From Peribacillus deserti (lineage in GTDB: Bacteria > Bacillota > Bacilli > Bacillales > DSM-1321): a stretch of 64,000 nt of DNA. This document shows positions 37,591-49,152 of the stretch, piece by piece. The position numbers were made by a program, and so were the translations under genes. The notes beneath the pieces are model-generated. The model saw only the letters and a program-made list of their open reading frames with translations. It did no database searches and was not told the origin of the DNA. Numbering within the stretch: the stretch's first letter is position 1; each line of letters opens with the position of its first letter. The stretch spans positions 62,001 to 126,000 of the forward strand of contig NZ_PGUY01000014.1 of NCBI RefSeq assembly GCF_002863585.1, in the 5' to 3' direction.

Positions 37591-37745
37591 ACTATGTAAA
37601 AAATGGTTTGCTTTCTCATGAGTAATAATAAATTTACATAAACTGTATGATCAGGCGGTTCTGTCGTGATAATTTAAGAATGTGGATGAAACTCTTTAAC
37701 GATTCAGGCGTATTGTAATTAACGGAAAATGGAGGAGGTGTTTGT

Positions 37746-39059
37746 ATGAAAAAATGGCTTCTGTCCTTAGGATTATTATTATTAGTCATGTGTATGGTCC
37801 CGGAGAAGCCTCTGGCGGATAATAATAAAACGTATATCATACCTGTTAACAATAGCGTTGAGAGTGGATTGTATGCGTTTCTCAAGCGCGGAATTGATAC
37901 CGCTGTTAAAGGTGGGGCGGAAACGATTATTTTTGACATTAATACACCGGGGGGAACGGTGGCAGCAGCGGAAAAAATCGCTAAATTAATGGATGATACG
38001 CCAGTTAAGAAAGTTGCATTCATCAATAATAGAGCATTATCTGCTGGTGCATTTATCGCCCTCCATGCTGATGAAATCTACATGGTTCCTGGCGGGACGA
38101 TGGGATCGGCTGCTATTATTGATTCAGAAGGAAATGCTGCCTCAAAAAAGGCACAGTCCTATTGGCTGGCGGCGATGAGTGCAGCAGCTGAGAATCATGG
38201 AAGAGATCCAAAATTTGCATTAGCTATGGCCAGCGATAATGTTCATATAAGTGGATATGGAACAGGTAATGGAAAATTACTTACTCTGACTGCATCGCAA
38301 GCCAAAGAAGCTGGCTACAGTAAGGGGACTGTTAAAAGTCAAGAGGAATTATTACAGACTCTAGGGCTGGCAAAAGCAAAGACTACGACTATACATGAAA
38401 GCTTTGCTGAAAAGGCTGCCCGGATACTTACTCATCCGGCGGTCATTCCGATTCTTCTTACAATAGGCTGTTTAGGGCTTGTTATTGAACTGTTTACTCC
38501 TGGAATCGGGCTGCCGGGTCTAGCCGGTTTTTCGAGCTTTTTATTATTTTTTTTCGGCCATATGGTTGCCGGGTTGACAGGCTATGAATCCATTCTTTTA
38601 TTTGCTGTTGGAATTGTTTTGCTTATTTTAGAGCTGTTCCTGCCAGGAGCTATTGCGGGTGTGCTGGGTTTTGCCTGTATCGTTGGCAGTTTATATCTAG
38701 CAACAGAAAATCTGGTGTTAACATCAGTATCGCTGCTGATCGCTCTTACGGTTTCGATAGGAACAGCCATCATTATGGTAAAGGTGTATGGACGGAAAAT
38801 GAAAATGCTAAACAAGATTATCTTAAAAGACTCGACGGCAACGGAAAAAGGTTATGTTTCTAACAAGAATAGAATTGATTTGATAGGGAGGGAGGGGGCA
38901 GCTTTGACTCCGCTCAGGCCATCTGGCATTGCCTTGATTGATCATGAACGGCTTGATGTTGTTACAGAAGGAAGTTTTATTGCAAAGGATACAAAAGTAA
39001 AAGTCATAAAAGCAGAAGGTGCCAGAATTGTGGTACGTGAAGTAGTCAATCAGTTATAA
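37746..39059 (+). CDS. yqeZ: NfeD-family membrane serine protease YqeZ
   Basis: The 437-residue protein has an N-terminal signal sequence (residues 1-24), a ClpP-like serine protease domain (about 30-210) with DINTPGGTVAAAEKI and the candidate catalytic serine in NNRALSAGAFI, four or more membrane helices (about 235-355), and a C-terminal NfeD OB-fold domain ending KVIKAEGARIVVREV. NfeD proteins work with flotillins, and floA follows 12 bases later. GGAGGAGG precedes the ATG. In B. subtilis this operon responds to SigW and cell-envelope stress; I could not assign a SigW promoter. Confidence 0.93.
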   Translation: MKKWLLSLGLLLLVMCMVPEKPLADNNKTYIIPVNNSVESGLYAFLKRGIDTAVKGGAETIIFDINTPGGTVAAAEKIAKLMDDTPVKKVAFINNRALSAGAFIALHADEIYMVPGGTMGSAAIIDSEGNAASKKAQSYWLAAMSAAAENHGRDPKFALAMASDNVHISGYGTGNGKLLTLTASQAKEAGYSKGTVKSQEELLQTLGLAKAKTTTIHESFAEKAARILTHPAVIPILLTIGCLGLVIELFTPGIGLPGLAGFSSFLLFFFGHMVAGLTGYESILLFAVGIVLLILELFLPGAIAGVLGFACIVGSLYLATENLVLTSVSLLIALTVSIGTAIIMVKVYGRKMKMLNKIILKDSTATEKGYVSNKNRIDLIGREGAALTPLRPSGIALIDHERLDVVTEGSFIAKDTKVKVIKAEGARIVVREVVNQL

Positions 39060-39071
39060 GGAGGAGAATCT

Positions 39072-40067
39072 ATGTTAACGACCAGTACGATCATTTTATT
39101 AATAGCGGTTGTGGCAGGGATTATTGTGTTTGCGGTTTTACTTACGTTTGTTCCGGTCATGCTCTGGGTTTCTGCACTTGCAGCCGGAGTGAGGGTAAGC
39201 ATATTCACATTGATTGGGATGAGGCTTAGACGTGTTATTCCAAGCAGGGTGATCAACCCCTTAATAAAGGCACATAAAGCAGGCATTGATGTAACCACCA
39301 ATCAGCTTGAGAGCCATTATCTGGCTGGTGGAAATGTAGATCGGGTAGTAAATGCGCTCATCGCGGCGCATAGGGCCAATATAGAGCTCTCATTCGAGCG
39401 GAGTGCAGCGATTGATCTTGCAGGAAGAAACGTCCTGGAAGCCGTCCAGATGAGTGTCAATCCAAAAGTGATTGAGACCCCTTTTATTGCCGGTGTAGCC
39501 ATGAATGGGATCGAGGTAAAGGCAAAAGCAAGGATTACAGTCAGAGCGAATATAGACCGCCTTGTGGGAGGAGCTGGGGAAGAGACAGTCATAGCCCGGG
39601 TAGGTGAAGGGATTGTTTCCACGATTGGATCCTCTGACAGTCATAAAAAGGTATTAGAAAATCCCGACATGATTTCACAGACTGTGTTATCGAAAGGTCT
39701 GGATTCCGGGACTGCCTTCGAGATTCTTTCGATTGACATAGCGGATGTAGATATCGGAAGCAATATCGGAGCTAACCTTCAAACTGAACAGGCAGAGGCT
39801 GATAAGAAGATTGCGCAGGCGAAGGCTGAAGAACGCCGGGCAATGGCTGTTGCTTACGAGCAGGAGATGAAAGCCCGTGTAGAAGAAATGAGGGCAAAAG
39901 TAGTGGAATCAGAAGCAGAGGTTCCACTCGCTATGGCCGAGGCACTTAAATCAGGAAACTTAGGTGTAATGGATTATATCAATCTGCAGAATATTACAGC
40001 TGATACAGATATGAGAGACTCAATCAGCAGGATGTCCAAAGATCCTAAAGATGGAGGTAAGAGTTGA
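39072..40067 (+). CDS. floA: Flotillin-like protein FloA
   Basis: FloA organises functional membrane microdomains. The 331-residue protein has an N-terminal membrane segment (about residues 4-28), a prohibitin-like domain with [17 protein letters not shown] and [14 protein letters not shown], and a C-terminal coiled coil rich in EA repeats ([20 protein letters not shown]). It is the second gene of the yqeZ-floA operon. B. subtilis calls it yqfA. Confidence 0.96.
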   Translation: MLTTSTIILLIAVVAGIIVFAVLLTFVPVMLWVSALAAGVRVSIFTLIGMRLRRVIPSRVINPLIKAHKAGIDVTTNQLESHYLAGGNVDRVVNALIAAHRANIELSFERSAAIDLAGRNVLEAVQMSVNPKVIETPFIAGVAMNGIEVKAKARITVRANIDRLVGGAGEETVIARVGEGIVSTIGSSDSHKKVLENPDMISQTVLSKGLDSGTAFEILSIDIADVDIGSNIGANLQTEQAEADKKIAQAKAEERRAMAVAYEQEMKARVEEMRAKVVESEAEVPLAMAEALKSGNLGVMDYINLQNITADTDMRDSISRMSKDPKDGGKS

Positions 40068-40100
40068 TGTCTGCCGGTTAATTAGAAAGGGGGAACCCTG

Positions 40101-40592
40101 TTGGAAGCATTAGTAGACATTTTATTTGGAAATGCTTTCTTTATCATCATCATTCTGGGGATTTTATCTTCTCTCTATAAAAGGTTGAAAATGGATGGTA
40201 AAGCGGGCCGGCTTAAGAAGGCTTATAAAGGGACCGACCCATTCGGAGGTCCATCTCTAAGAAACGCTCCTTCCGGTAGAGAAGGAACTACCCCTCTTAA
40301 GGAGCTGCCGGCTGTAGAGCCTTCTGCGTTCCCTGTATACCATGACGAAGGTCTGGCACAAGCGATAAACAGCGAACATAGCAGTGGAGCAATTGAAAGG
40401 AAGGCTGCCACTGCAAGAGTTGCGGTTGGAGATAGTAAAGAAACGTACCCTCGGCAGGAAACACTCCCAAAATTGGAGTTTGGCCAAAATCAGATCCTGC
40501 AGGGTATCATGATGGCAGAAATTTTAGGAAAACCGAAAGGATACACCTCCCGTTATCGAAGAGCAAAATCAGCAACTGTGTTGAAAAAATAG
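40101..40592 (+). CDS. Membrane-anchored protein at the yqfB position
   Basis: The 163-residue protein has one N-terminal membrane helix (FGNAFFIIIILGILSSLY) followed by a basic, low-complexity and probably disordered tail with a conserved-looking end (QNQILQGIMMAEILGKPK). It starts with TTG after AAGGGGG. It sits where B. subtilis has yqfB, after floA, and shares the operon. I recognise no domain and assign no function. Confidence 0.7.
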   Translation: MEALVDILFGNAFFIIIILGILSSLYKRLKMDGKAGRLKKAYKGTDPFGGPSLRNAPSGREGTTPLKELPAVEPSAFPVYHDEGLAQAINSEHSSGAIERKAATARVAVGDSKETYPRQETLPKLEFGQNQILQGIMMAEILGKPKGYTSRYRRAKSATVLKK

Positions 40593-40605
40593 AATTTTTC
40601 AGTGC

Positions 40606-40652
40606 TAGAACCCCTTTTTCGCTCATACATTTGAGATAAAAGGGGGTTCTTT
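40606..40652 (+). terminator. Terminator-like hairpin before yqfC
   Basis: GAACCCCTTTTT pairs with AAAAGGGGGTTC, followed by T7. The ATG of yqfC comes at once after the T run, and AGGGGG, its only ribosome site, is part of the 3' arm. CATACATT at 40624-40631 in the loop fits a SigE -10 element, but no SigE -35 is visible. Confidence 0.7.
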
Positions 40653-40656
40653 TTTT

Positions 40657-40941
40657 ATGGCACAAAAGTGGGGACAAAAATTACGGCAGCTTATGATGAA
40701 ATCAATGGACCTTCCACATGATGTAATAATGGACCTGCCCCGTATTACAATGATTGGCCAATTACATATTTATATTGAAAACCATAGAGGACTTTTAACC
40801 TTCACAGATACAGAATTGAGATTAATGTTAAAAAACGGCCAGCTGCTAATTAAGGGTAACTCTTTTTCCATAAAGGCTATCCTTCCTGAGGAGATCCTGC
40901 TGGAGGGGAAAATAGATCATGTCTTTTTTATCAATGAATAA
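40657..40941 (+). CDS. yqfC: Sporulation protein YqfC (YabP/YqfC family)
   Basis: The 94-residue protein matches the YabP/YqfC family: MDLPHDVIMDLPRITMIG is the family core, followed by beta-rich sequence ending EEILLEGKIDHVFF. In B. subtilis yqfC and yqfD are transcribed by SigE in the mother cell and are needed for proper sporulation. It is 15 bases before yqfD. The ribosome site is within a hairpin, as described separately. Confidence 0.9.
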   Translation: MAQKWGQKLRQLMMKSMDLPHDVIMDLPRITMIGQLHIYIENHRGLLTFTDTELRLMLKNGQLLIKGNSFSIKAILPEEILLEGKIDHVFFINE

Positions 40942-40956
40942 TACGGGGGGAAACCC

Positions 40957-42144
40957 ATGAAGAATCAGTGGACAAACTTTTTAGCAGGATATATTAGAGT
41001 GAAAGCAGATGGGATAGGGACAGAGAGAGTAATTAATAAGCTTATTAAGCAAAATATCTATATATGGAATGTCAAAAGAGCTGGATCGCATTCCATCCTT
41101 TTTAATATTCAACTTAAAGAAATGCATAAATTTCGGAATGCGGTAAGAAACAGCGACTGTAAACTTTCCTTTCTCGAGGGGCGAGGAGGTCCATTCTTAT
41201 TTAAACGGCTGCTAAAAAACAGTGGTTTTTTAGCAGGTTTCCTTGCATTTGTCGTACTTATTTTTCTTTTATCTAATATGGTCTGGGGTATTGAAATTAG
41301 AGGAGCTAAGCCAGAAACTGAGCATTTGATCCGAAAAGAATTGGACAAGATGGGAGTAGAAAAAGGAAAAATCCAGTTCCTGCTTGATGACGCGGATGAT
41401 ATCCAGCGGAAGCTGACCAACAATATTTCGGCATTAACCTGGATCGGTGTGGAGCTTAAAGGGACAACTTTTCATTTTCAGGTGGTTGAAAAGAAACAGC
41501 CGGATGAACAGGTCAAGCTCTCGCCTAGAAATCTTGTGGCCGGTAAAAAAGCTGTCATTTCAAAGATGTTTGTCGTGAAGGGGCAGTCAGTAGTTGCTGT
41601 TCATGATTATGTTAAAAAGGGACAGATGCTCGTATCGGGCACGATTGGCAATCCTGATAAGCCAAAGATTGTGGCAGCAGACGGAGAGGTATGGGGGGAG
41701 ACCTGGTATAAATCCCAGGTAGAGGTTCCTTTAATAACCAATTTTTCCGTGTTTAATGGGAGAGAAAGCGTGAAACATTATATAAAAATAGCTAAGTTTT
41801 CGATACCTGTCTGGAATTTTAAAAAACCAGATTATAAAAACTTTGAAACCGAACTGTCCGAACGCCCTCTGAAATTTCTAAAGTGGGAGCTGCCCATTCA
41901 TTATAAGACGGCAACTCATCGAGAAAAGGAAGACGTTACCCGCAAGTATAGTGTAAAAGAGGCAGTTTCAAAAGCAAGAGAGATGGGGAAAAAAGACTTA
42001 ATGAAACTTATACCTGAAGATTCCAAGATCGTTGGGGAGAAAATTTTGCACCAGACAACCGACAGTGGTAAAGTAAAACTATCTTTACATTACCAAGTTA
42101 TAGAAAATATAGCTGTCGGACAACCAATTATTCAAGGAGACTAA
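40957..42144 (+). CDS. yqfD: Sporulation protein YqfD
   Basis: The 395-residue protein has a soluble N-terminus, one membrane helix (about residues 91-110, GFLAGFLAFVVLIFLLSNMV), and a long C-terminal extracytoplasmic region. It matches the YqfD family, a SpoIVFA-unrelated stage IV sporulation group. The ATG follows ACGGGGGG. It lies between yqfC and phoH with only three bases to the latter. Role in coat or engulfment is not defined. Confidence 0.92.
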   Translation: MKNQWTNFLAGYIRVKADGIGTERVINKLIKQNIYIWNVKRAGSHSILFNIQLKEMHKFRNAVRNSDCKLSFLEGRGGPFLFKRLLKNSGFLAGFLAFVVLIFLLSNMVWGIEIRGAKPETEHLIRKELDKMGVEKGKIQFLLDDADDIQRKLTNNISALTWIGVELKGTTFHFQVVEKKQPDEQVKLSPRNLVAGKKAVISKMFVVKGQSVVAVHDYVKKGQMLVSGTIGNPDKPKIVAADGEVWGETWYKSQVEVPLITNFSVFNGRESVKHYIKIAKFSIPVWNFKKPDYKNFETELSERPLKFLKWELPIHYKTATHREKEDVTRKYSVKEAVSKAREMGKKDLMKLIPEDSKIVGEKILHQTTDSGKVKLSLHYQVIENIAVGQPIIQGD

Positions 42145-42147
42145 GGA

Positions 42148-43110
42148 ATGTCAGAAGAAGCAAAAGTAGTCAACTTACACCTGGAATCTCCTGCCGAAGC
42201 ACTTGCTTTGCTGGGAAATTCAGATTCAAACTTAAAAATACTCGAACAAGAGTTAAACGTGTCAGTAGTTACCCGTGGGGAGGATATTACCATCACGGGC
42301 AGCCAGACTTCTGCGGAACAGGCAGAAACGGTACTGAAAGCCCTGATAAAAGTCATCAGAAAAGGCATTAACATCAGTTCCCGGGATGCGATGTACGCTG
42401 TGCAGATGGCCCAGAAAGGGACTATAGAGTACTTTTTGGAACTGTATAACGAAGAAATTATGAAGAATGCCAAGGGGAAAACGATTCGGGTTAAAACTCT
42501 TGGGCAGCGTCAGTATATTTCCGAAATGAGAAAAAATGATCTGGTATTTGGAATTGGCCCTGCTGGTACTGGTAAAACCTACCTAGCTGTCATTATGGCC
42601 GTACATGCCTTGAAAAATGGAAGTGTAAAAAAGATCATTCTAACCAGGCCGGCTGTAGAAGCAGGCGAGAGCCTTGGGTTTTTACCGGGAGACTTAAAAG
42701 AAAAGGTCGATCCATATTTACGCCCATTATATGATGCTCTACATGATGTTTTAGGCACAGACCATACGGAGCGGATGATTGAACGGGGAACTATTGAGAT
42801 TGCACCTCTGGCATATATGAGAGGAAGAACATTGGATGACGCTTATGTCATTCTTGATGAAGCCCAGAATACTACAGGAGCACAGATGAAAATGTTTCTG
42901 ACCCGGCTTGGCTTCGGTTCCAAGATGGTCATTACGGGAGACCGCTCTCAGATTGACCTTCCCAAAGGGGTAAAATCCGGCTTGACCACGGCTGAAGAAA
43001 TCTTGAAGAATGTGTCGGGCATGTCGTTTGTTGAGCTAGAACAGAGTGACATTGTAAGACATCCATTGGTAGCAAGGATCATTGGAGCATATGAAAAAGC
43101 AAATCAATAA
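42148..43110 (+). CDS. phoH: PhoH-like ATPase
   Basis: The 320-residue protein has an N-terminal KH-like segment and a P-loop ATPase domain with GPAGTGKTYLA and VILDEAQNTT. PhoH proteins are linked to RNA metabolism, and the frequent neighbour YbeY is an rRNA endonuclease. The start ATG comes three bases after yqfD. A terminator follows. Confidence 0.94.
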   Translation: MSEEAKVVNLHLESPAEALALLGNSDSNLKILEQELNVSVVTRGEDITITGSQTSAEQAETVLKALIKVIRKGINISSRDAMYAVQMAQKGTIEYFLELYNEEIMKNAKGKTIRVKTLGQRQYISEMRKNDLVFGIGPAGTGKTYLAVIMAVHALKNGSVKKIILTRPAVEAGESLGFLPGDLKEKVDPYLRPLYDALHDVLGTDHTERMIERGTIEIAPLAYMRGRTLDDAYVILDEAQNTTGAQMKMFLTRLGFGSKMVITGDRSQIDLPKGVKSGLTTAEEILKNVSGMSFVELEQSDIVRHPLVARIIGAYEKANQ

Positions 43111-43119
43111 GTCACTAAG

Positions 43120-43147
43120 CCTGCCAAGCCAATTGGCGGGTTTTTTC
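43120..43147 (+). terminator. Terminator after phoH
   Basis: CCTGCCAA pairs with TTGGCGGG (one GT pair), followed by T6. Confidence 0.85.
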
Positions 43148-43280
43148 AGGTAGATAAAGAACCCATAAAAGGCCGGCTTGCTTAATTAGGATGAAACTTC
43201 ACTCAAAAACTGATATTATTTTAACGTACATAGTATATATAGAATAAGCTGAATCATTGTTTGTTCAGGGGGGCTTTAAG

Positions 43281-45446
43281 ATGAGCAGGGTTTATAGAGC
43301 AGTCACTAAGTTAAAAGATCTTCTGAGGATGAAGGTCTTCCAAGCTTTGCTTTTTATCCTTTTAGGATTAATTACATATTTGGTTATGTTTGATAATGTC
43401 ATGCCAGAAAAAATTAATGTTTCACTGCTTACCCCGGCAGATAAGACCATCCGTGCACCCCAGACCGTTGTGGATAAGGAGAAAACAGAACAATACAAGC
43501 AGGAAGCAGCCAAGGATGTTGAAGATGTATTTACACAGAAAAAGGAGTATGCCGAAAACCGTGTAGACCTCATTTCCTCGATATTTGACTCAGTTCAGGA
43601 AGTAAAAGCGGAACTGGAAATTAAGCAGCAAGAGAAGGCGGAGAAAGACGAGGGGGATTTACCATCCAGCAAAACACAAATAGGCACTCCGGCACATGCA
43701 GCCTTAGCTAAGCAAAAGCTGACAGGAAATGTAACGAAAGATCTGTCTGATGACGTTTTTATGGCACTTATAAAGGCGGATGAACAAAATTTTGTCATGG
43801 CCAGGGATCTTACCTTGACCGCCATACACAATGTGATGAGCACAAAAATTCCCGCGAGTGAAGTAGAACCTGCGAAAAACCGGGCAGCAGAACAGCTGAA
43901 AATTTCAAGCCTTCCTAAAGATATTAAGGACGCTGCAATTGAATTAGCCCGTTTTGCTATCATTCAGAATGAGTTCTATGACAGCCAAAAGTCGGAAGAA
44001 AAGGTTCAGACAGCAGTAGAAGGCGTCGAGCCTGTTAAAATTCTGCAGGGTGAGGTGATTGTAGAGGAAGGGCAGCTTGTGGACCGTGACATTTACCGAC
44101 AGCTAAAGCTCGCTGGTTTACTCGAGGAGCAGACCTCTTACCTTCCCTTCATTGGCCTTGGCTTATTTATATTGTTAACAATGAGTGGTTTATTTTATTA
44201 TTTTCAGCTGAACAAAGAAAATACTGACAAGAAACAAAGCCAGATTCTGCTGTTCAGCTTTGTATACCTTCTTGCTCTGCTGATCATGAAAACCGTAAGT
44301 CTCTTTCAAGAAGCTGAATATATCGATATGGTGTATTTTTTTCCGGCTGCCTTTGCAGCTATGCTGATAAAAGTACTCCTTAATGAGAGGCTGGCCATTG
44401 CGATCACCATAGTACTGGCTTCGTATGGGACCATCATTTTTAACGATGGAACCGCCTCGAATTTACATATTGCTGCCGGTCTATACATACTGCTAAGCGG
44501 AGCAGCTGGAATCATCCTCTTGTATACTAAGAACTATAGAGCCAAGATCCTGCAGGCAGGTTTATTTTTGTCACTTCTGAACTTCCTGCTCATACTCGCC
44601 CTTTTATTTATTATGGATGTCCGGTCACTCAAGATAGAATTTGTATTTTATATCATTTCGGCACTTGTGTCTGGGCTTGCATCATCTATCCTGACGATAG
44701 GTGTCCTTCCATTCTTTGAAACGGGCTTTGGAATATTAACAACCATGAGGCTGATCGAGTTATCCAACCCAAACCATCCACTGCTGAGGAGGATATTAAC
44801 GGATGCACCAGGAACCTATCACCATAGTATAATGGTTGCGAACCTAGCAGAATCTGCCTGTGAGTCCATTGGAGCAAATGGCCTGCTTGCCCGAGTGGGC
44901 TGTTATTATCACGATATAGGCAAGACAAAGCGGCCGCAATTTTTTATAGAAAATCAAATGAACATAGAAAATCCACATGACCGCCTGGATCCGGAAAAAA
45001 GTAAAGATATTATTATTGCTCATGTTTCTGACGGGGTAGAGTCACTCACAAAACACCGCCTGCCGGAAGAAATTGTATCTATAGCAAAAGAGCACCATGG
45101 GACCACTTTACTGAAGTATTTTTACCATAAAGCAGCACAGCAGAGAGAAGATGTAAAAGAATCAGAATTCAGATATCCTGGTCCGAAACCGCAGACAAAG
45201 GAGTCAGCTGTAATCAGCATAGCCGACAGTGTTGAGGCGGCTGTGAGATCCATGGGAAATCCCACCGCTGAAAAGATTGATCAATTAATAAAAAGCATAA
45301 TTGTAGAACGTCTTGAGGATGGGCAATTTAATGAATGTGATATAACAATGAAAGAGCTGGATATCGTTAAGAAATCATTAAGTGAAACTCTTAAAGGAAT
45401 ATTTCATACTCGTATCGAGTATCCGGAAATCAAAAAAACTAAATAG
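43281..45446 (+). CDS. pgpH: Cyclic-di-AMP phosphodiesterase PgpH
   Basis: PgpH hydrolyses c-di-AMP to pApA. The 721-residue protein has one N-terminal membrane helix, a large extracytoplasmic domain (7TMR-HDED, about 50-280), seven membrane helices, and a C-terminal HD domain with [24 protein letters not shown] and [15 protein letters not shown]. The ATG at 43281 follows AGGGGGG. It is followed within 11 bases by ybeY. B. subtilis calls it yqfF. Confidence 0.95.
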   Translation: MSRVYRAVTKLKDLLRMKVFQALLFILLGLITYLVMFDNVMPEKINVSLLTPADKTIRAPQTVVDKEKTEQYKQEAAKDVEDVFTQKKEYAENRVDLISSIFDSVQEVKAELEIKQQEKAEKDEGDLPSSKTQIGTPAHAALAKQKLTGNVTKDLSDDVFMALIKADEQNFVMARDLTLTAIHNVMSTKIPASEVEPAKNRAAEQLKISSLPKDIKDAAIELARFAIIQNEFYDSQKSEEKVQTAVEGVEPVKILQGEVIVEEGQLVDRDIYRQLKLAGLLEEQTSYLPFIGLGLFILLTMSGLFYYFQLNKENTDKKQSQILLFSFVYLLALLIMKTVSLFQEAEYIDMVYFFPAAFAAMLIKVLLNERLAIAITIVLASYGTIIFNDGTASNLHIAAGLYILLSGAAGIILLYTKNYRAKILQAGLFLSLLNFLLILALLFIMDVRSLKIEFVFYIISALVSGLASSILTIGVLPFFETGFGILTTMRLIELSNPNHPLLRRILTDAPGTYHHSIMVANLAESACESIGANGLLARVGCYYHDIGKTKRPQFFIENQMNIENPHDRLDPEKSKDIIIAHVSDGVESLTKHRLPEEIVSIAKEHHGTTLLKYFYHKAAQQREDVKESEFRYPGPKPQTKESAVISIADSVEAAVRSMGNPTAEKIDQLIKSIIVERLEDGQFNECDITMKELDIVKKSLSETLKGIFHTRIEYPEIKKTK

Positions 45447-45457
45447 CAGGTGAAACG

Positions 45458-45931
45458 ATGCTGTTAAATATTGACTTTATTGATGAAACCAATGAAACAA
45501 CTGATAAGGATCAGGCACTGGTAGAAGAATTGCTGCAGTTTGCAGCAGAAAAGCTATCCATACAGCCGCAGACGGAAATATCTGTTACGTTTGTGGACAA
45601 TAACAGAATCCAGGAAATAAACCGTGAATACCGCAGCAAAGATAAGCCGACCGATGTCATATCGTTCGCACTTGAAGAGATGGGAGAAGACGAGATAGAG
45701 ATCAAAGGAGCGGACATGCCGAGAATTCTAGGGGACATTATTATCTCCGTAGAAAAAACAAGGGAACAAGCAGCTGATTATAAGCATTCTTTTAAAAGAG
45801 AGCTTGGGTTCCTGGCACTCCATGGATTTCTCCATCTGCTTGGTTTTGATCATATGACAGAAGAGGATGAAAAAATGATGTTTGGCAAGCAAAAGGAAAT
45901 ATTGGATGAATACGGGCTTACAAGGTCATAA
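45458..45931 (+). CDS. ybeY: Endoribonuclease YbeY, rRNA maturation
   Basis: YbeY is a zinc endoribonuclease in rRNA processing. The 157-residue protein ends with the zinc motif [11 protein letters not shown] (H-x3-H-x5-H). The AGGTGA site precedes the ATG. Its 3' end overlaps the proposed dgkA start by 26 bases. Confidence 0.96.
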   Translation: MLLNIDFIDETNETTDKDQALVEELLQFAAEKLSIQPQTEISVTFVDNNRIQEINREYRSKDKPTDVISFALEEMGEDEIEIKGADMPRILGDIIISVEKTREQAADYKHSFKRELGFLALHGFLHLLGFDHMTEEDEKMMFGKQKEILDEYGLTRS

Positions 45932-46301
45932 AGGGCGAAAGAATCCTTTTTATAAAAGTGTATCTTTTGCTGCCAATGGAATTTATATGGCATTAAAAAC
46001 GGAAAGGAATGTCCGGATTCATGCGGTAATTTCTGTGTTAGTTCTTATTGCGGGCTGGATACTTAACCTGACCCAGATAGAATGGTTATTCATTTTTCTC
46101 TCTATAGGTGTAACTATTTCACTTGAATTGGTGAATTCAGCTCTAGAACGAGCGGTTGATCTTGCAACGGAAGAATATCATCTTCTGGCTAAACAGGCCA
46201 AAGATATGGCAGCAGGCGCTGTTCTATTTTTCTCATTCATTTCCATCATTATTGGGCTTGTCATTTTTGTTCCCCGGCTGATGGAACTTATCTGGACTTA
46301 A
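45906..46301 (+). CDS. dgkA: Diacylglycerol or undecaprenol kinase DgkA
   Basis: The 131-residue integral membrane protein has three helices and the family signature [19 protein letters not shown] with [11 protein letters not shown]. In B. subtilis the enzyme phosphorylates undecaprenol. I chose the ATG at 45906, nine bases after AAAGGA; an ATG eight codons upstream in the same frame is possible. Either start overlaps ybeY, suggesting coupling. Confidence 0.93.
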   Translation: MNTGLQGHKGRKNPFYKSVSFAANGIYMALKTERNVRIHAVISVLVLIAGWILNLTQIEWLFIFLSIGVTISLELVNSALERAVDLATEEYHLLAKQAKDMAAGAVLFFSFISIIIGLVIFVPRLMELIWT

Positions 46302-46341
46302 AGCAGTTATTTTTTTATAGCAATTAGAAAGGAAGATATAA

Positions 46342-47659
<1,318 letters not shown>

Positions 47660-47849
47660 TTGCTGCTTCTAACAGTTGGTTATTTTTTAAATGTATTGTG
47701 AATTCATCTGTAGATGTAAACAGGTAAAAGAGGATTTATACGTAGTAAAAAATGTTTAACATGAAAACTGACAGAATGGTCAAGATAAGCTTAAGGTTTT
47801 GGGATAGTATTTAGAATTGCTAGTTTTACATTTGAAAGGTGGGCTTACA

Positions 47850-47993
47850 ATGTTGGATTTTACCTGGAGAGTATTCAGCAGTACAGGTAATATTGATACC
47901 TATCTCCTATTTAAAGAATTGGAGCTGGAACATGGCGATAAACCCGAAATGGCAGAAACTGAGCTAGCAGAAACAGATTTCCCTATCTCCTAG
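47850..47993 (+). CDS. yqzL: Small protein YqzL
   Basis: The 47-residue peptide reads [20 protein letters not shown] at its N-terminus and ends ETDFPIS, close to B. subtilis YqzL, also 47 residues. It lies between era and recO as there. A GAAAGGTGGG site precedes the ATG. Function is unknown. Confidence 0.93.
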   Translation: MLDFTWRVFSSTGNIDTYLLFKELELEHGDKPEMAETELAETDFPIS

Positions 47994-48031
47994 TAAGTCT
48001 TGCTTCCACTCTGAAGGGTGGGTACCTTATC

Positions 48032-48784
48032 ATGCTCCAAAAATGTGAGGGAATTGTAATAAGACGTTCCAATTATGGAGAAAATAATAAAATTATTACA
48101 TTGTATACCCGTGAATGGGGGAAAATTGCGGTGATGGCGCGAGGTGCCAGCAAGCCGAGCAGCAGGTTCTCTGCTGTCACCCAATTATTTAATTATGGTT
48201 CCTATCTGGTCCAGCCTTCCAAAGGAATGGGAGGGCTGCAGCAGGGGGAGACGGTGTCTTCCATGAGAGCAATAAGGGAGGATATCATCACTACGGCATA
48301 TGCATCTTATATTGTTGAATTGCTTGACAAAAGTGTGGAAGACAGAAAACCCAATCCCTATTTATTTGAATTGCTCTACCAATCCCTTAATTACATAAAT
48401 GAAGGCTATGACAGTGAAATTATCAAATTTATTTTTGAGATGAAGATGCTCGATGTACTTGGACTGCATCCAACCTTGAATCAATGTGCCATTTGCGGTG
48501 CAACAGAAGGCAATTTTTCCTTTTCGATCCGGGAAGGCGGTTTTATCTGCCACCGCTGCCTTGAAAAAGATCCCTACCATTTGAAAATTTCTCCTGCTGC
48601 AGTTAAACTTTTAAGGGTGTTTTATTATTTCGATTTAAGCCGGCTGGGCAGTATTTCGGTTAAGCCAGAGACAAAAAAAGAACTAGAGCATGTAATCAAT
48701 TCGTTTTACGAGGAATATTCTGGACTTCAGCTTAAATCAAAGAAATTCCTGGACCAGATGGATACGTTCAAACAGAAATTTTAA
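48032..48784 (+). CDS. recO: DNA repair protein RecO
   Basis: RecO helps load RecA on SSB-coated DNA. The 250-residue protein has an N-terminal OB fold ([17 protein letters not shown]) and a C-terminal helical domain with a zinc site CAICG and CHRCL. GAAGGGTGGG precedes the ATG. Confidence 0.96.
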   Translation: MLQKCEGIVIRRSNYGENNKIITLYTREWGKIAVMARGASKPSSRFSAVTQLFNYGSYLVQPSKGMGGLQQGETVSSMRAIREDIITTAYASYIVELLDKSVEDRKPNPYLFELLYQSLNYINEGYDSEIIKFIFEMKMLDVLGLHPTLNQCAICGATEGNFSFSIREGGFICHRCLEKDPYHLKISPAAVKLLRVFYYFDLSRLGSISVKPETKKELEHVINSFYEEYSGLQLKSKKFLDQMDTFKQKF

Positions 48785-48802
48785 TACATCTAGTGCTAAC
48801 TA

Positions 48803-48831
48803 TTGACAAAGTAATATTCAATCTTATAAAA
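48803..48831 (+). promoter_or_regulatory. SigA promoter of glyQS
   Basis: A perfect TTGACA, a 17-base spacer and TATAAA, about 25 bases before the T-box leader. Confidence 0.85.
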
Positions 48832-48854
48832 TTTGTTTTAATTATATGGATGCG

Positions 48855-49060
48855 TTGAAGGAAAGTAGTACCTGAAAACTCACTCTTTTATAGCGAGCCC
48901 GGGTCGGTGAAAGCCGGGAAAAGAGACTTCAGGGAAGGCAGTCCCGAGCAGAGCAGGCTGGAGTACCAGCAAAAGCGGCCGATGATATCGGCAAATAGGG
49001 TGGAACCGCGGGTAAACTCTCGTCCCTATGCGAAAGCATAGGAACGGGAGTTTTTTTATG
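48855..49060 (+). promoter_or_regulatory. Glycine T-box riboswitch of glyQS
   Basis: The leader starts GAAGGAAAGTAGTACC, forms stem I with CCTGAA/TTCAGG and an apical CCCGG/CCGGG, and has the specifier GGC (Gly) at 48937-48939 in the GAAGGCA loop. The T-box AGGGTGGAACCGCG is at 48997-49010. The terminator hairpin AACTC-CGT-CCTATGC / GCATAGG-ACG-GAGTT with T7 is at 49014-49057. Uncharged tRNA-Gly should allow readthrough into glyQ. Confidence 0.96.
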
Positions 49061-49152
49061 TGTTGAAACGACCTTGGGGTGCCGGTTATGTATGAACGGA
49101 CCGTCACTCTTTGTAAGGTTCGCATCCGCTTTAAATTATTTGGAGGTGCGGT

